Below the pieces are notes generated by a model. That model was given only the letters and a program-made list of their open reading frames with translations. It made no database searches and was not told the origin of the DNA. The position numbers and the translations under genes are program-made. Shown here piece by piece: positions 50,248-63,232 of a stretch of DNA of 64,000 nucleotides. The DNA lies in the NCBI GenBank assembly GCA_006176705.1, contig QRFJ01000048.1, positions 1,031,221 through 1,095,220 of the forward strand, in the 5' to 3' direction. Position 1 is the stretch's first letter; each line of letters starts with the position of its first letter. This DNA comes from Cocos nucifera. Taxonomy: Eukaryota; Streptophyta; Magnoliopsida; Arecales; Arecaceae.

Positions 50248-50394
50248 CTCCCCCTCCTAAAACACTAACCCTAGATCTATCACCGCCGAGAGGGGTAGAA
50301 CAAGAACGAAGGCGATGGAGGCTCCCTCACGGAGAAAAAGAGGGGGCTTTATTCCTCTTTTTCTCGTCCCTCGGTCTCTCACGGGAAATGATAG

Positions 50395-50440
50395 GCAGGC
50401 GTCGAGCGCTCGTAGCTTTATTTATATATTTTATTATCTT
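50395..50440 (-). promoter_or_regulatory. Core promoter of the VAMP72-type gene
   Basis: On the minus strand AAAATATATAAATAAAG (about 50438-50422) contains a good TATA box, about 180 bases upstream of ATG 50247. A GA-rich, then CG-rich leader lies between them. The start codon is fixed by the conserved [14 protein letters not shown]. Confidence 0.6.
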
Positions 50441-50524
50441 ATTTCGAACATTTTGAGGGCTTTAATTCTTAACGGAAAAGTACTCCCTTGAAACGGAAGG
50501 GAGATCTGTTTTGTTTTCTAAATG

Positions 50525-50526
<2 letters not shown>

Positions 50527-50560
<34 letters not shown>
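50527..50560. repeat. (AT)17 microsatellite
   Basis: A perfect dinucleotide run just upstream of the VAMP core promoter; possibly polymorphic. Confidence 0.97.
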
Positions 50561-50562
<2 letters not shown>

Positions 50563-50569
50563 GAATTCC

Positions 50570-53344
50570 GAAATTGCCATTCCCTATTCTCACGCTGATT
50601 ACCCGCGTGACCTCTTACGTCTGTTAATTTGCGAAATTTTTGCCGCGGTGCCCTGGGGTTCAAGGCGGCTGATTGAATTCGAATGGGAAATCGCGATTAC
50701 TCACCTGTAGTGGTGGATGGCAAATTTGTAGTTATTATAAAATAGAGTGGCTTTTGCTTATGAAAGCAACAGGTCATCGTTTTTTTTTTTTTGGGTAAAG
50801 CATCGTTTTGTTCGGTGGCATCCAAGCACTGGCGACTAATTGTCGCGTTTGTACGAAAACGTCGTCGTCGCCGTCGCCGTTCTTTCCAAGTAAATGCATT
50901 TTTATTTTAATGAAAACCAAGCATTGCCATCGAAAGCCTCCTGGGCACCCGAATGGGCTTTGCCACGTGGCACGAAGAATTGGTGAAACTTGTAATAATA
51001 GGTGGATAAATGGTGACTTATGAGCTGCCATCATGCGCCATCAGGTACCTTAAATAATTCTTCTGGCTTTTCGGGTTTTTTTTTTTTTTTTTCCTTCCTA
51101 AAAAGAATGGAAACTTAATTTCCATTCGCCTCCTTCGTCGCTAAGAATGCCATTTTCGTTTTCGAAATTACCTTAGTGCGCTCATTCGCCGGGCCAATAA
51201 TATATCTGAACCGTTCACCTAATCGTGTGACATGATCTCCAGCAGCGGACACTCTTTTTGGCCAATTATCATTTGCCACATAGCCAGATTGTCGCGTCGG
51301 AAGCAGGTGAGGGTGGGTAGTCCGTGCCGCGTAGGAGTGGGTCACACCCAGGATTAGGACGTTGGACCGTCGGCGTTACGTTTTAGTTTCGAACGACGCG
51401 CTATCTTTCGCTCTTTGCTCTTCTAGAAAGACGAGAGCCAAAGCCGAGCAATTCCGGGACGGTTTGATGAACCGGCCTGGTCAAATGGAAGAGAAGCGCA
51501 TGTAAGGGACGAGCCATGACTCACAATCTGGTCTCGTAAAACCTTCGGCCATCCATTGGAATTGGAATGGGTCTCGGCCAATAGATGATATGGTCAATGT
51601 GAGGGTTAATGGTTGAATTGCCTTGTGATTTCCATGGTTGGTCCCATCTTGGCCGGCATTTTGAGAATGATAAAATGGCTGCATCGAAGAGTTTGTTGGC
51701 TTGCTTGCTTTGGTGGCTAATTCCACATGATGATGGGGACGGATGATTCCATTCCTTCTTGTTATTTGTTAAAAAAATAAAGATTGAATAATTCTTGTCG
51801 ACTTCTATTTTCTCTTTGTACCAAACTAAACAACAATTTCACCCTCCATTGATAAGTAATTTGCGTTTTTGCCTCCTTGTTGACAATGTCGAGCATGTAT
51901 TTGTGTCGTCAAATTGATAATATTGTGATAGTAAGCATTAAAATAAGCAATCTAATCATGAATTCACAACCATTGACCAAATTTAACTCCATTTCATGTT
52001 GCTTTTGTACCTTCCAATATATTCATCAACAACACTGGAAAACAAACTCTGCAAAGTGCAACTACCGACTCCAACCAACGTCCCTCCTTTTTTTTTTTTT
52101 TTTTTATTGCATAATATAGTCCAACTGATGTTATAATTTTAACTCAAAGCTCCGTGTAGCTCCATTGTTTCTTCCTTGTTTGTTGATTTGTGATAGAATA
52201 ATATGATTTGATGTGCATGAACATAAAAATGGTTCATATTTAGATATTGTTGAGAAAACAAAATATTGAATGCTACTTGATAGATGATAGAATTCTATAA
52301 CAAATTCCATTTGCATTGTATTATAGTATAAATTTTTTTTAATATTTTTTTAATAATCATCAACAAAAATACCGATAATGTCCAAAAGATGTTTGCAGAT
52401 GAAGCTACATGCTTCAGCTTTATAAAAATATATTTTTTTTCTGCAGAGTACAACTTTCTCTACTCTCTCTCTTTCTCTCTCCCAATAAATTGGCATTTTA
52501 TCAACAAATTAATTCACTTTTTTTTTCTTTTTTGTAAACTGAGGAGCTAATAGCTATATTAATAGAAAATCAGAAACAGTTTACAAAGAAGTATATACAG
52601 ACCCCATACATAAGTTTGGTAAATGCAAAAGCAATACAACCATCAGGATAGAAACATCAGAAAATCTGGCAAATACAATACAAGGGAATCTAAGAACTCA
52701 AACGCTTCAGCAAACCATAAGAAAACCCACAGCTTTGCATTGCACATTAAGATCCTGGCATAATTAGAACCTCTGTGAAGATAATATAGTATTGAAACCA
52801 TGGTGTTTCAGCTCGCATGGTGTGATGAGAAATAGTATTGCAGGGCACTACAACCACAACCCATTCTTGAGATGAAGATGCGAAATTAGAGAACAACATA
52901 ACAGAAGCCCGACCGAAACTGCCGCGATACGGAATTCCTGAGTACAGTAAAGAAGCCTCAAGTAAGATAAAGAAATAATGTACAGGAACTGAAACAGGGA
53001 TGGTAGCTTATTATCAATAAATAACAGAACTAGTTGCATGATACGTAACACTGACCAACCAAACAGTGGAGCCCACAAGCAGCCCAGCAATTAATAGAAA
53101 CAATCTCTACTAATCTGCATACACTTGATACCCAATTGATAAGCCAAATACTGTTAGAAGAAAGAGCCTAAAAGCAGTTTGTATGTATGCATCACAGCAA
53201 ACATTGCTCCCAACGATGGCAACACTACCTGGGAGTGGTACCAGACCACACCAAGAAATTGCCACCTACGTGCATACCAAGTTGACCCTCCCTGTTGAAC
53301 TTCAGTAGGGTAGTGAAACATGATATAAGCTGCATACTAGCATC
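50570..53344. other. Intergenic DNA, no gene recognised
   Basis: It contains CG-richer patches (about 50580-50700 and 50810-50890, including GTCGTCGTCGCCGTCGCCG), poly(T) runs and AT-rich stretches. Nothing with a conserved reading frame was found on either strand. The segment 52530-53100 has a composition like transposon 3' ends but no diagnostic motif. Confidence 0.5.
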
Positions 53345-53820
53345 TGTTGTGATTTTTTTAAATTAGATCCATCCAAATATGGCCCATGCTAATACGCATC
53401 AAATTTTATTTTACATATTTTAATTTAGACTCTGACTAAAGATAAATCTCTAATAAAATAACAGAAATATATTTGATGGTTTGACAAATTTGAACTCTAT
53501 CCAACCATCATAGATATCGTTCATCTCCGGTCTTTGCGACTGAATCAGATACTACCTCTAATGGATGAGGTATGTTATAAAAGGGCATGTATGGACTTGG
53601 TCCTCTACTCATCCGAGAGCTTGTGAGATCCTTCCATCAGGAATATTCGAAGTAGGGTTAGGAAAACTAAGGCACTCCTCGTCATTCATAAGGAGCATCT
53701 AGTATTTTCATGTTGCAGATTATTATGGTTGCAGGCTATTCATCACAGATTCGTTCAGAACTTGAACAACAATGGTTGGAGGTATGAGTTTTTCCGCATT
53801 AAAGCTTATAATTTTCTATA
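53345..53820 (+). repeat. 5' LTR of the Copia element
   Basis: Paired with 61058-61532. Shared blocks include AAAGGGCAT with a preceding GTATRTTATAAAAGG TATA-like box (about 53570-53585), CTCATCYGAGAGCTTGTGAG, and TTGAACAAYAATGGTT. Many transitions separate the two copies. Confidence 0.9.
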
Positions 53821-53825
53821 GTAAG

Positions 53826-53837
53826 CGGTATCAGAGC
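53826..53837 (+). promoter_or_regulatory. Primer-binding site of the Copia element
   Basis: GGTATCAGAGC, preceded by C in place of T, lies a few bases after the 5' LTR end. It matches the 3' end complement of initiator tRNA-Met used by many plant Copia elements. Confidence 0.8.
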
Positions 53838-54109
53838 CACCTCTATGCTATTTTGTTCAATCAATAATCTACAAAATTTTATATACCAAATTTTAGATTT
53901 ATTTTTGGCATATTAAAGATTATTTATGAATAAAATGAAAAATAAAATAAAAGGAATGCTCATTTCTTCTCCCATGTTCAAAGATTTAATTCCGATCAAA
54001 ATCATTCAGACCTAGATTTTCTTTTGGTCTGTAAAGATTTATATTTTATTTATTTTAAAAAAATTATAATTTATTTTGGGATTAAATAAATCTTTGAATT
54101 TTTTAAAAA

Positions 54110-55010
54110 AAAGGGAGCCATGGATCTTGTTCACCGATGGTTGTTCCTCATGACCACCAGCAAAGATTGGTCGAAAGGCGATGGTCGGACCTCCAATTTG
54201 CATCTGGCAGCCACTCAAGACATCGGCAACCTCTCCCTCCGAAAACCCACCACCGGTCAAACAAAAAAAAAAATTTTTTAGGAAGGCAAGGCCTCCGAGT
54301 TGTAGATCGACAAAGAGAGGATGAAGAAGAGGGCCCGACGGCGTACCCTCTTCCTCTCCTGTTTTGGTGGCTGGACCTCTGGTCCATGTCCCACCCCTGG
54401 TGGCCGATTGGATGGCCAACGACCGACAAATCTGGACGTTTGGATGCCATCTCAAGGCCTCCGTGGTCGTCGACCAAGATTGAAGAATGGAAAAGGTGGT
54501 TGAAGATTTGAGGAGAGTCTGGTGGCTCACCATTTGGGTGCTCCGGTGGCTGTCGGCCGAATTTATTGAGGGAAGAACCGTCGGATTTCCTTTTGTGTTG
54601 AAATCTTCCACCGATCTCATATCCATGGGCCAATTGTCAGCACAACCACCAGAAAACTAGTGGAGGGCCTAGGGGAGAGGGCGACAATCGGTCGATTGGG
54701 GTCTTCTGGCGATCGTCGGCCCAAATTTAGTGGGAGGAGCACCAGGTTGGGCTCCTCCATCTCCGCACAAAATCCAGACCATCGCTGGGCCACTAGCAGT
54801 CGGGATGGATGTCTCAGGCCCACCGTCGGTGGTTGAGGATGGCCCGTACCTCACTTGCGGTGGACTTGGGCGAATAATCGACGGCCAGCGATGGGGTCGT
54901 GGGAGGTGATCGGGAGAAGAGAGGAGGAGGAGGAAGAAGGAAAGGAAACAGGTTCGGGTTTTGGGTTCTTTTCCTAAATCCGAATCCAGTCATCCGTTCT
55001 AGGAGATTTT
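54110..55010. other. GC-rich leader block inside the Copia element
   Basis: Between the primer-binding site and gag there is a 0.9-kb GC-rich, G/C-skewed block (for example GGTCGTCGACCAAGATTG and GGCGATCGTCGGCCC). It sits in otherwise very AT-rich DNA. Overlapping minus-strand open frames of 195 and 161 codons run through it but show no known domain. It could be a normal untranslated leader, captured DNA or another insertion. Confidence 0.5.
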
Positions 55011-55914
55011 TCCTTTTTAACTCCTATAATATTATTTATTCAATAAAGGCCCTTTCAAATTTTGACTAAAAATCTAGTTCATGAGATTTTGCAATTTAGT
55101 GCCTCATAAAGTAGTATATTACATAAAGGTCATTTTCTATAATTAAATGAACCAATTTAGAAAATTTTATAATTTAATCCCTAATAAAGTAATAAATCAC
55201 ATAAAGATCCTTATAATATTGTATTTTAGCCCCTATAATAAAGAATTATAAAAAGACCCTCAGATATGAAAATTTAGTCCTTGTAATAACTTTATTACTT
55301 ATGATAAGATCTTGCTATATTATTCAATTGCATAAAAATTTTGTTTACACATTATATGGTTTATTTATGTGTTATTTGATTTGTTTATATGCAAATAAAG
55401 AATCACAGACCTATTATCATATCTCTGATAATATGTTCAATGCCATATAAATTTAGTGAGTTTATTATGTTCAGAAATAGCCACAGCATCCTGGATATAT
55501 TAAATACTACATAAAGACTATAAAATAAAGTATTATGACATGTGAACAAAATTATGATTAAGTTATAAAATAATTTACTTTACCCACAGAAAGTGGTTAT
55601 TTTTTTATGATTTAATTAGAATAAGATGATAATTTAGGTATTGATGATAGAATTTTTTTTAGATCCATAGGTATGAAAATTTACTATTTTTTGATATTTA
55701 CGTTACTAGTCTTATTAATAAAGTATTAGTAAGTTCTATGCATGATGCATCTCTGCCCATAGAAAGGTTAGAATTTACTATTGCCAAAGTTAAATATAAA
55801 GAAATCTATTTGTTTTGAATAAAGTTTAATTAGTCTCATTATTTGATGATAAAGTGAGCATGTATTATTTACAGTATTAATTTTCATAATTATTGATAGC
55901 AACATAGAAATTTT

Positions 55915-56760
55915 TTTCTTAATGGATCAATTTTCTTAGAATAAAGAGAGACAAATATTGCTCACATTAGGTTGTGCTAATCTTGATTTGGTGTATCGAG
56001 TTGATGAACTTTCACTACTTATGGTTGAAAGTACACCATATCAGAAGAGCTTTTTAAGAATCGTGAGTCATTCAATAGACTCAATTTGCTCTATAAGAAA
56101 TTTAACTTAAAGTGACATATTAGGAGATCATGTCACAAGGCTCATATTGTCATATATGCTGTAGAGTAGTAATTAGCAAGCTTTTAAGATAAAGATCAGC
56201 ATTTATGAGTATATTATATAAATGAAAGACATCGCAGCGTAGTTAATCTGATATTAAAATTTTCATATTAGATATTCTTTTAGTCCACTTTATTCTCACT
56301 ACTTTTCATCAAGTCAATCTCTTTAAGATTTTCTATAGTATACACAATAACAAAATGAATAGTTAAAGAATTACTGGCCAAATATGTGTACAAGTGAAGA
56401 AAAGATTGAGTCAGGAGAAGATAAAGCGTATGAACTTTGATTCATATTAAGTTAGTAGAAAAGCAGATAAAAAAAAAGGTGTACATAAAGTATCGAAGAT
56501 AGAAGAGAAAAAGTATTTTTTATGGCATCAGATAAAGCCATTAATAAAATTATTAGATGCTTCTTCTACAAAAGGAAGAGACACATAAAGAAAGGCTGCT
56601 TAAAGTATAAAAGATGGCTACAAAAGAAAAACACCCTTTACTGTTGTATATATTTTGAATCCAATTTAGTAAATATTTCTTATTCTACCTAGTGGACTGA
56701 TTCTAGTGCACTTGTGCATATTATCAACAAGTTACAAGACTTTCTATTAAAAAAATTTCT
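55915..56760 (+). pseudogene. Copia gag and protease remnant
   Basis: A CCHC knuckle-like CFFYKRKRHIKKGCLKYKRW is readable at about 56560-56625, with one cysteine changed to tyrosine. The protease start WTDSSALVHI at about 56692-56721 corresponds to the usual W-D-S-G-A motif with G changed to S. The upstream gag part is only faintly recognisable. Stops in all frames. Confidence 0.65.
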
Positions 56761-57039
56761 GACTGAAAGTGAATAGTCTATTCTCATTGAAAAATAAGAA
56801 TGTTTATTTATTAAGATAGTTTGATGCTATAGGATAGTCTTAGATTCTGAGATAGATTTTTATTTTAAAAAATATTTCTATGTTATGGCATTAAGTTAGG
56901 AAAGAGTTATAAGGTTAGTGAAGAAAATGATCTTAGGATCATCAAAGTTAATGAATTTTATAACATGTGATAACTACATAAAGATAAAGCAGATATACAC
57001 ATATAAGGATACCAGAAGGAGTGAAGGAACTTTGAAATT

Positions 57040-57470
<431 letters not shown>

Positions 57471-57478
57471 ATTGTCCA

Positions 57479-58882
57479 TAGACATGGGCATCGGGTCATG
57501 CTTAGCCCAGCTAGGCCTAGGCCCAATGGACCTGATACTATAGTGGACCATGTCAAGCACGGTCCATCTCATAAATGGACCATGCCGGTATGGCATGGCA
57601 AGCATAAAATTTCCATCCGACATGACCCTAGGCCCAAAAATTGGTAGGCCAGGCCTGGCATGGCTCGCAACGATATGAAACGGGCCATACCTAGCCCGAT
57701 CCGTAACAGCCTAAAATGGGCCAGGCCAGCCTATAATGGCTAAAACCAGTTTTTTTTTTTAAGGATTAAAACAGCAAGTTTTCTTATTTTTACCGTTTTA
57801 ACCCCTTCAACAGCCAAAAAATGGTTAGATTGAGAGATATTTTGGAAAAATAAAAATTTTGAACTTCTATAAATAGAGCTTTTCTTTTTCATTCTTACCA
57901 CATCAATTCATCAAACCAATTCTCTCTCTCTTTAATCTTCCTACTTCTATTTGTTCTCTCTTCTAGCAATTCTTCTCTTTTTCATTAAATATTTAATACG
58001 TATTAATTATAGTTTAGCAATTCAAGAGTCATACAAGAGAAGAAAGTATCTCTCTTTTGGAGGTCATAGTTCAAGGACAGCTCCACAAATCTGGCTCTAC
58101 TTCAAATATAGTTTAGCAATTATATTTTAGCTATACCGATGTCCATGGTAGCATCGAAATCAGCTTTCAGTGTAGATCAGCGCGTTTTGGATGAAAAAAA
58201 GAACGAGATGACGGACGAGATAGTTGAGATGCTATTCTATTTCAAAAATTGGCTGGATGTGGAGACGAGACTTCAGGATAAAGAAGGACATGATAGTAGA
58301 TCTGATAATGAGAATGACATAAATATAATAGATAATTAGTAAGATTTATTTTTAATTCTTAATTTTTAAAAATTATATATTTTTATTTTTTATTTATTGA
58401 GGTGAGTCACCTCTATTTTCTTATCAGTTTTCTCTCTGTATTATGAAAGTTAGGCCTAGCCCCCTCCATCTTTTGTATAATTTTGATTTATATTAATAAA
58501 CTGGTAGGGATCCACGTCAAACTTTTCACCATTACAAGATGATTTTTATTTTTATAAAAAAAATTAATATCTTATATTTTTTTATTTATCCACTAATCTA
58601 ATTTATTTTATAAAAAAATATTTTTTTAAATAAAAATTTTAAAGAGGCTATAACGTGCACGGCCCATATGGGCTGGCATGCGGGCCGTGCCGGGCCTGGG
58701 CATGTGCCGTGCCGTGCCTGGCCCGATGGATCGGGCTGGGCTGGGGTTTGGTGGCCCAAGCTCGACACGGCCCTCTATTTTGGCATGGCCCATTATAGTG
58801 CTAAGCGGGCCGTGCCTAGCACGGTCGAGTTCGTGCTGGGTTGGGCCGACCCATAGGCGGCCCAGTCCGGTGCCCACCTCTA
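57479..58882 (+). mobile_element. Nested, internally deleted hAT DNA transposon
   Basis: Terminal inverted repeats TAGACATGGGCATCGGG and, read inversely, TAGAGGTGGGCACCGG bound 1404 bp. The flanks ATTGTCCA (57471-57478) and ATTATCCA (58883-58890) form an 8-bp target duplication with one mismatch, as expected for hAT. Both ends are rich in GGGCC/GGCCC subterminal motifs. The 5' part keeps a promoter-like CTATAAATAGAGC (about 57870-57882) and CT-rich leader. Only the transposase C-terminus remains, so it is a Ds-like non-autonomous derivative. Confidence 0.9.
58139..58339 (+). pseudogene. C-terminal fragment of hAT transposase (dimerisation domain end)
   Basis: The frame VASKSAFSVDQRVLDEKKNE with EIVEMLFYFKNWL matches the end of the hAT dimerisation domain (usual SxxxSExxFSxxGRVLD and NWL motifs). 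The expected E of the SE pair is K here. About 66 codons remain of a protein normally 600-700 residues long; the catalytic part is absent. Confidence 0.85.
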
Positions 58883-58890
58883 ATTATCCA

Positions 58891-61057
58891 TCTTCTACAT
58901 CACATATAGTAAAAAATTAATAAAGCTAGATTCTAGAGATTGACATATTTAGTGGGAGTAGAGGTTCTTAGGACATTGTCTTAAGAAAATGCTAAGCCTA
59001 TAAAGTAGATTGAAGTAACGGTTCCTATTATTATTCTTTGAAATAATATTCATGAGGAATCATTGCTTTATCAAGCTTCACTCTATGATGTTTTCATAAC
59101 CAAAGAAGTAATTGTCTAACTACCGCCATAAATGGTTCAAGGGATAGTTCTCTAAAGATCTATTAAAGTAAGAAAATCTACTATACCTCTAAATTATATG
59201 GTATATCTGGCTAATATGGATAAAATGATTAATGACCTTAAGATGTTCTTATAAGCCATAATTGATGTGAACTCCTTACAATGGTTGGATGCCGCTAGAC
59301 TCTATGAATAATAACTATATCTAAAAATAAGATTAAATGATATAAAACCAGACATGTGGTAAAAAAATTTATACAGAATAAAGCATTGACTATTCTTTTA
59401 GGATTGTCATGATCCTAGTAGCTCATTTTTTATCAAGAGCTACATCAGATAGTTGTAGGAATAATCTTCCTTAATAGTGATCTAGAGGAAGAGGTCTATA
59501 TGGTATAATATATGAGGGATTTTATAGTTAGTGGACAAAAGCATATGGTTCGTAGATTAAAAAAATTTAGTTATGAACTTAAATAGACTTTGACACTATA
59601 GTATTTTGATTTTCATTGGATAATCATTATTTTTGGGCTTAAAGAAAATTTTTATATATCCAAAAGTCAGTGAGAGTAAGTTCATAGTATTCTACTTGCC
59701 AATAATAATTTAGGTCCACTTAAGAAAACCAAACAGTTTCTATCTTTGAATTTTAAGATGTAAGATATAGATAAAGCTATTTTAGTTATTTTCAGATTCA
59801 TACGGATAGATCCTTAAAGCTACGTGGACTATCTTAAAAGACTTACATATCTAAAATACTAAATTTTGGATAAAAAAATATTTTTTTAGATGTATTCATA
59901 ATGTAAAGGATGATACATTGAATAAAGCTCAATATTCAAGAATTAAGATAAAATAAAAAAAATAAAATCCATAACCTATGCATCTAGTATTGGGAACCTA
60001 TGCACATGTTCATATGGGTGCAGACATTATTGCATCAATATTTGTACATAATTAACATGATCCTAGATTGGAGCATAGAAAAGTTGCAAAGAAAGTCATG
60101 CATTACCTATAGGATATAAAGTTTACATGCTCACGTATAGTTGGTTTGATCATCATAAAGTAATAGGCTATTAGGATTTGGATTTTGCTGAATGCATCAA
60201 TAGTAGAAAGTTTATTATTAAGATATCTTTCTACCCACATGAGATGTTATATCATAGATGTATGTAAAATAAGATCTTATTTACTACATTCATTATGGAA
60301 TAAAGTACGTAGCCTATATAAGACTTTCTCACAAGCTATAAGGTTGCAGAATTTTATCACAGGATTTAGAGTTGTTGACTCTATTAGCAGACGGATAAAG
60401 AGATACTGTAATAATATCTTTTGCAAGTAAGATTCTCCTACAGTATGAAGAGTGCAAGCGCCAATAGGTATATTAGTGTTGAATACTTAGCTCTTCATGA
60501 GAGAATAAAGGACATAGTATCTGTGAAATATATCATATAGAGCTGATAATTGTAGGGTAGAACCACTAACTAAAGAACTTATTTCTAAAATTTTGAGGAT
60601 TAGGTGGATCATACAGGAATACAACTCATTTAGTAGTTGATATGTATTGGATGTTATGTATAAAGTCATCACATTGGATTTTGCAATTCAGTTTATTTTA
60701 TGCTAATCAGCTATTTACTATGTGATATGAAGTTGACTAAGAAATAGAGATAAAGTTTCGTCTATTCATAAAATTAAAGTTCTACATAAAGAACTTGATT
60801 ATGAGGTATCATTAGTGTTGTGATATATGGAAGGTCGTGTATTATTTAATAATATATTTACCATCATGATTCATACTAATGATTATTTTATGATCAAGTA
60901 TACAGTATATATATCTTATGGAGGAATTAAATTTTTAAACATGGCCACATCAATTTTTTAACTATCAGATTCATATAAAATTTCATTAAAATTTTTTTGA
61001 AATGCTTTAAATAATTAAAATGAAGATGCTCGTGTTAGGTTGGGCCAAGTGGGAGAA
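58891..61057 (+). pseudogene. Copia integrase end, reverse transcriptase and RNase H remnant
   Basis: Around 59277-59300 NSLQWLDAA recalls the KWxxAM start of Copia RT. At 59463-59522 IFLNSDLEEEVYMV and YMRDF match the A(F/I)LNGxLxEEVYM motif. Around 59980-60170 the PYAS, GNL and GLEHRK...VMRYL segments can be traced through several frames. NCRVEPLTKE-like sequence at about 60550-60580 is the RNase H end. The YVDD active site is not discernible. The 60185-60430 open frame is incidental. Confidence 0.65.
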
Positions 61058-61532
61058 TGTTGTGATTTCTCTAAATTAAACCCATCCAGATATGGCCCAC
61101 ACTAACATGCATCGAATTTTATTTTACATGTTTTAATCTAGACTTTGACTAAAGATAAACCTCCAATAAAGTAATAGGGATATATTTAATGGTTTGATGA
61201 ATTTGAGCTCTATTCAACCATCATGGATATCATCCATCTTCAGTCTTTACGATTGATTCAGATATACCTCTGATGGATGAGGTATATTATAAAAGGGCAT
61301 CTATGGATTTGATCCCCTACTCATCTGAGAGCTTGTGAGATCCTGTCATCAGGAATACTCGGAGTAGGGTTAGAAAAACCAAGGCGCTCCTCATCATTTG
61401 CGAGGAGCATCCAGTATTTTCATATTGCAGATTGTTGCGGTTGCAGACTATTCATCACGAATTCATTCAAAACTTGAACAATAATGGTTAAAGGTATGAG
61501 TTTTTCCATATTAAAGCTTAAAATTTCCTATA
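61058..61532 (+). repeat. 3' LTR of the Copia element
   Basis: Partner of 53345-53820. It is preceded by GGGCCAAGTGGGAGAA, the polypurine tract. Contains the same TATTATAAAAGGGCAT box (about 61286-61301) as LTR1. Confidence 0.9.
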
Positions 61533-62029
61533 AAATTAACATGAGAACCTTATTGGTGACACCACTACCAATGAAAGCATGAAGATAAGCATTGGCAGGT
61601 AAGACTTAAGAGGAGGTTAAGATAGAAATAATCTTTAGCACAGTCCCTCCAGCTACCAATAATCTTGCACTAGAAATTGGAAACTGGGGTAGGACCTGAC
61701 TCGGTTATTGAATCTGATGGTAGGGATGAGGCCAATTTGGGAGGTATTGACTTCTCATCCTTGCAGTAAATGGTAATAGAGTTTTCCCTTCTGATGATGA
61801 TTGTAATCTAATGGAAGTTGAGAAAACATCAAGAATTACGACAATAAGTGCAATGAAGGAGGCAACGATGAAGTTAATTTCTACATCAAGGAAGAAGAAG
61901 AACATGGCTTTCTTTGACTTCATTGCTTCACTTGATTTACTGGACGTTGAAAAAAGGTAAGGACCTCACTTTTAGATTTCTCCTCTTTATTGAATGGGAA
62001 AGCCTTTTTTCCAACTTCAGTATAGAGAG
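61533..62029. other. Unassigned segment between Copia LTR and LINE
   Basis: Probably the upstream (endonuclease-side) part of the following LINE, but I cannot read a convincing endonuclease motif in it. Confidence 0.4.
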
Positions 62030-63232
62030 TTTTGTTGGAGCTAACTTCGGAGCACGTACCTCTTGCTCTTGATTGCAATGTCTTATTTCACTATGCCAAA
62101 ATTTTCAAGTTTGAAACCTGGTGGTTGGAAGGAGTTGGATTTTGAGAAACTGGAAGAATGTGAGGGACTCTCACGACCATGCATTGGCTTGGGTCGAAAA
62201 CCTCAGAAGGCTTACGAATAACATCAAATCTTGGGCTAGTGTAAGGAGGATCTAAAATAGTGGATTGAAAGAGAAATTGTTGCATGATATGATGATCCTT
62301 GACAAAAAGGAAGGAAGAAGTGGTTCTCACTTTGGACGAATTTGAAGCAAGAAAAATCCTCAAGCACTCACTAGACAAGGTATACCTTAAAGAGGAGACT
62401 TGTTGGAGATAGAGGGCGAAGCTCTCTTGGATTAAAGAGGGAGATAAAAATACTGATTACTTTCATAAAGTTGCTTATGGGAGGAAACACAGAAATAAAA
62501 TCACCTCTCTGCTTGATAATGGTATTGAACTTTAATCAAAGGATGAGATAGACAAGACTGTTTATTCTTACTTCAAGTAACTGTTTGGTATCTCTTCTGA
62601 ATCATAGGTGGACATAAACAGAAACCTATTATATAGTGAACCTACTGTTGACATGAACAGATAGATGGAGTTCTCTATAGAGAAAATCAAGGAAGCTGTC
62701 TTCTCTTCTGATGGCATCAAAGCTATATGACTGGATGCATTCACCTTTGCTTTCTTTAAGAAGTTCTGGGACCTAATCAAAGAAGACCTTATTGTGCTTA
62801 TGGAGGATTTTTATAAAGAAACTCTGGATCTCCTAAGACTGAATTTTGCATTCATCTCACTCATTCCCAAAGAGGATGACTCCCAAACCGCTCAGGACTT
62901 GAGGCCAACAGCTTGCTAAAAGTTTGTTTGAGATTATCTCAAAAATTTTAGCTACAAGATTTGCTTTTTTTCCACAACTTTTAATTGATGAATCCTAGTC
63001 TGCTTCTGTTAAAGGCCACTCTATTATTGAAAACTTCTTAATTGCCCATGAATTGAATGCACTTTGCAGAAGAAATTGACAGAGAGGTTTCTTTATAAAC
63101 TTGATTTTGAAAAGGCTTTTCTTGAAATTAACTAGAAATTCTTATTTGATGCTCTTCAAGCTTAAGGATTTTCTATGAAGTGGATTAGTTGAATTTGCTC
63201 CCTTCTTGGCTTAACCTCTATGGGTTTTCTAG
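62030..63232 (+). pseudogene. LINE-1 type ORF2 remnant (endonuclease end to mid RT)
   Basis: Readable pieces in order: SDHVPLALDC-like (SDH is the last endonuclease motif, about 62055), FKFETWWLEG, then SWIKEGDKNTDYFHKVAYGR (about 62430-62490). RT pieces follow: LNFAFISLIPKEDD (about 62841-62882), LRPTAC, ATRFAFF, GHSIIENFL and KLDFEKAFLEIN (about 63097-63132). The order is that of plant L1 elements. Numerous stops and frameshifts; the RT palm catalytic FADD part is absent because the element is cut at about 63233. Confidence 0.8.

Noticed and set aside
53826..53837. GGTATCAGAGC looked like part of a tRNA-Met gene
   Set aside because: There is no cloverleaf around it; its place right after an LTR makes it a retrotransposon primer-binding site.
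54039..54633. Two overlapping minus-strand frames (195 and 161 codons)
   Set aside because: They lie in the GC-rich leader of the Copia element, overlap each other in different frames, and show no recognisable domain; kept only as a finding about composition.
58626..58920. Open frames on both strands rich in G, P, R and A
   Set aside because: They fall in the GGGCC-rich subterminal region of the hAT element; not coding.
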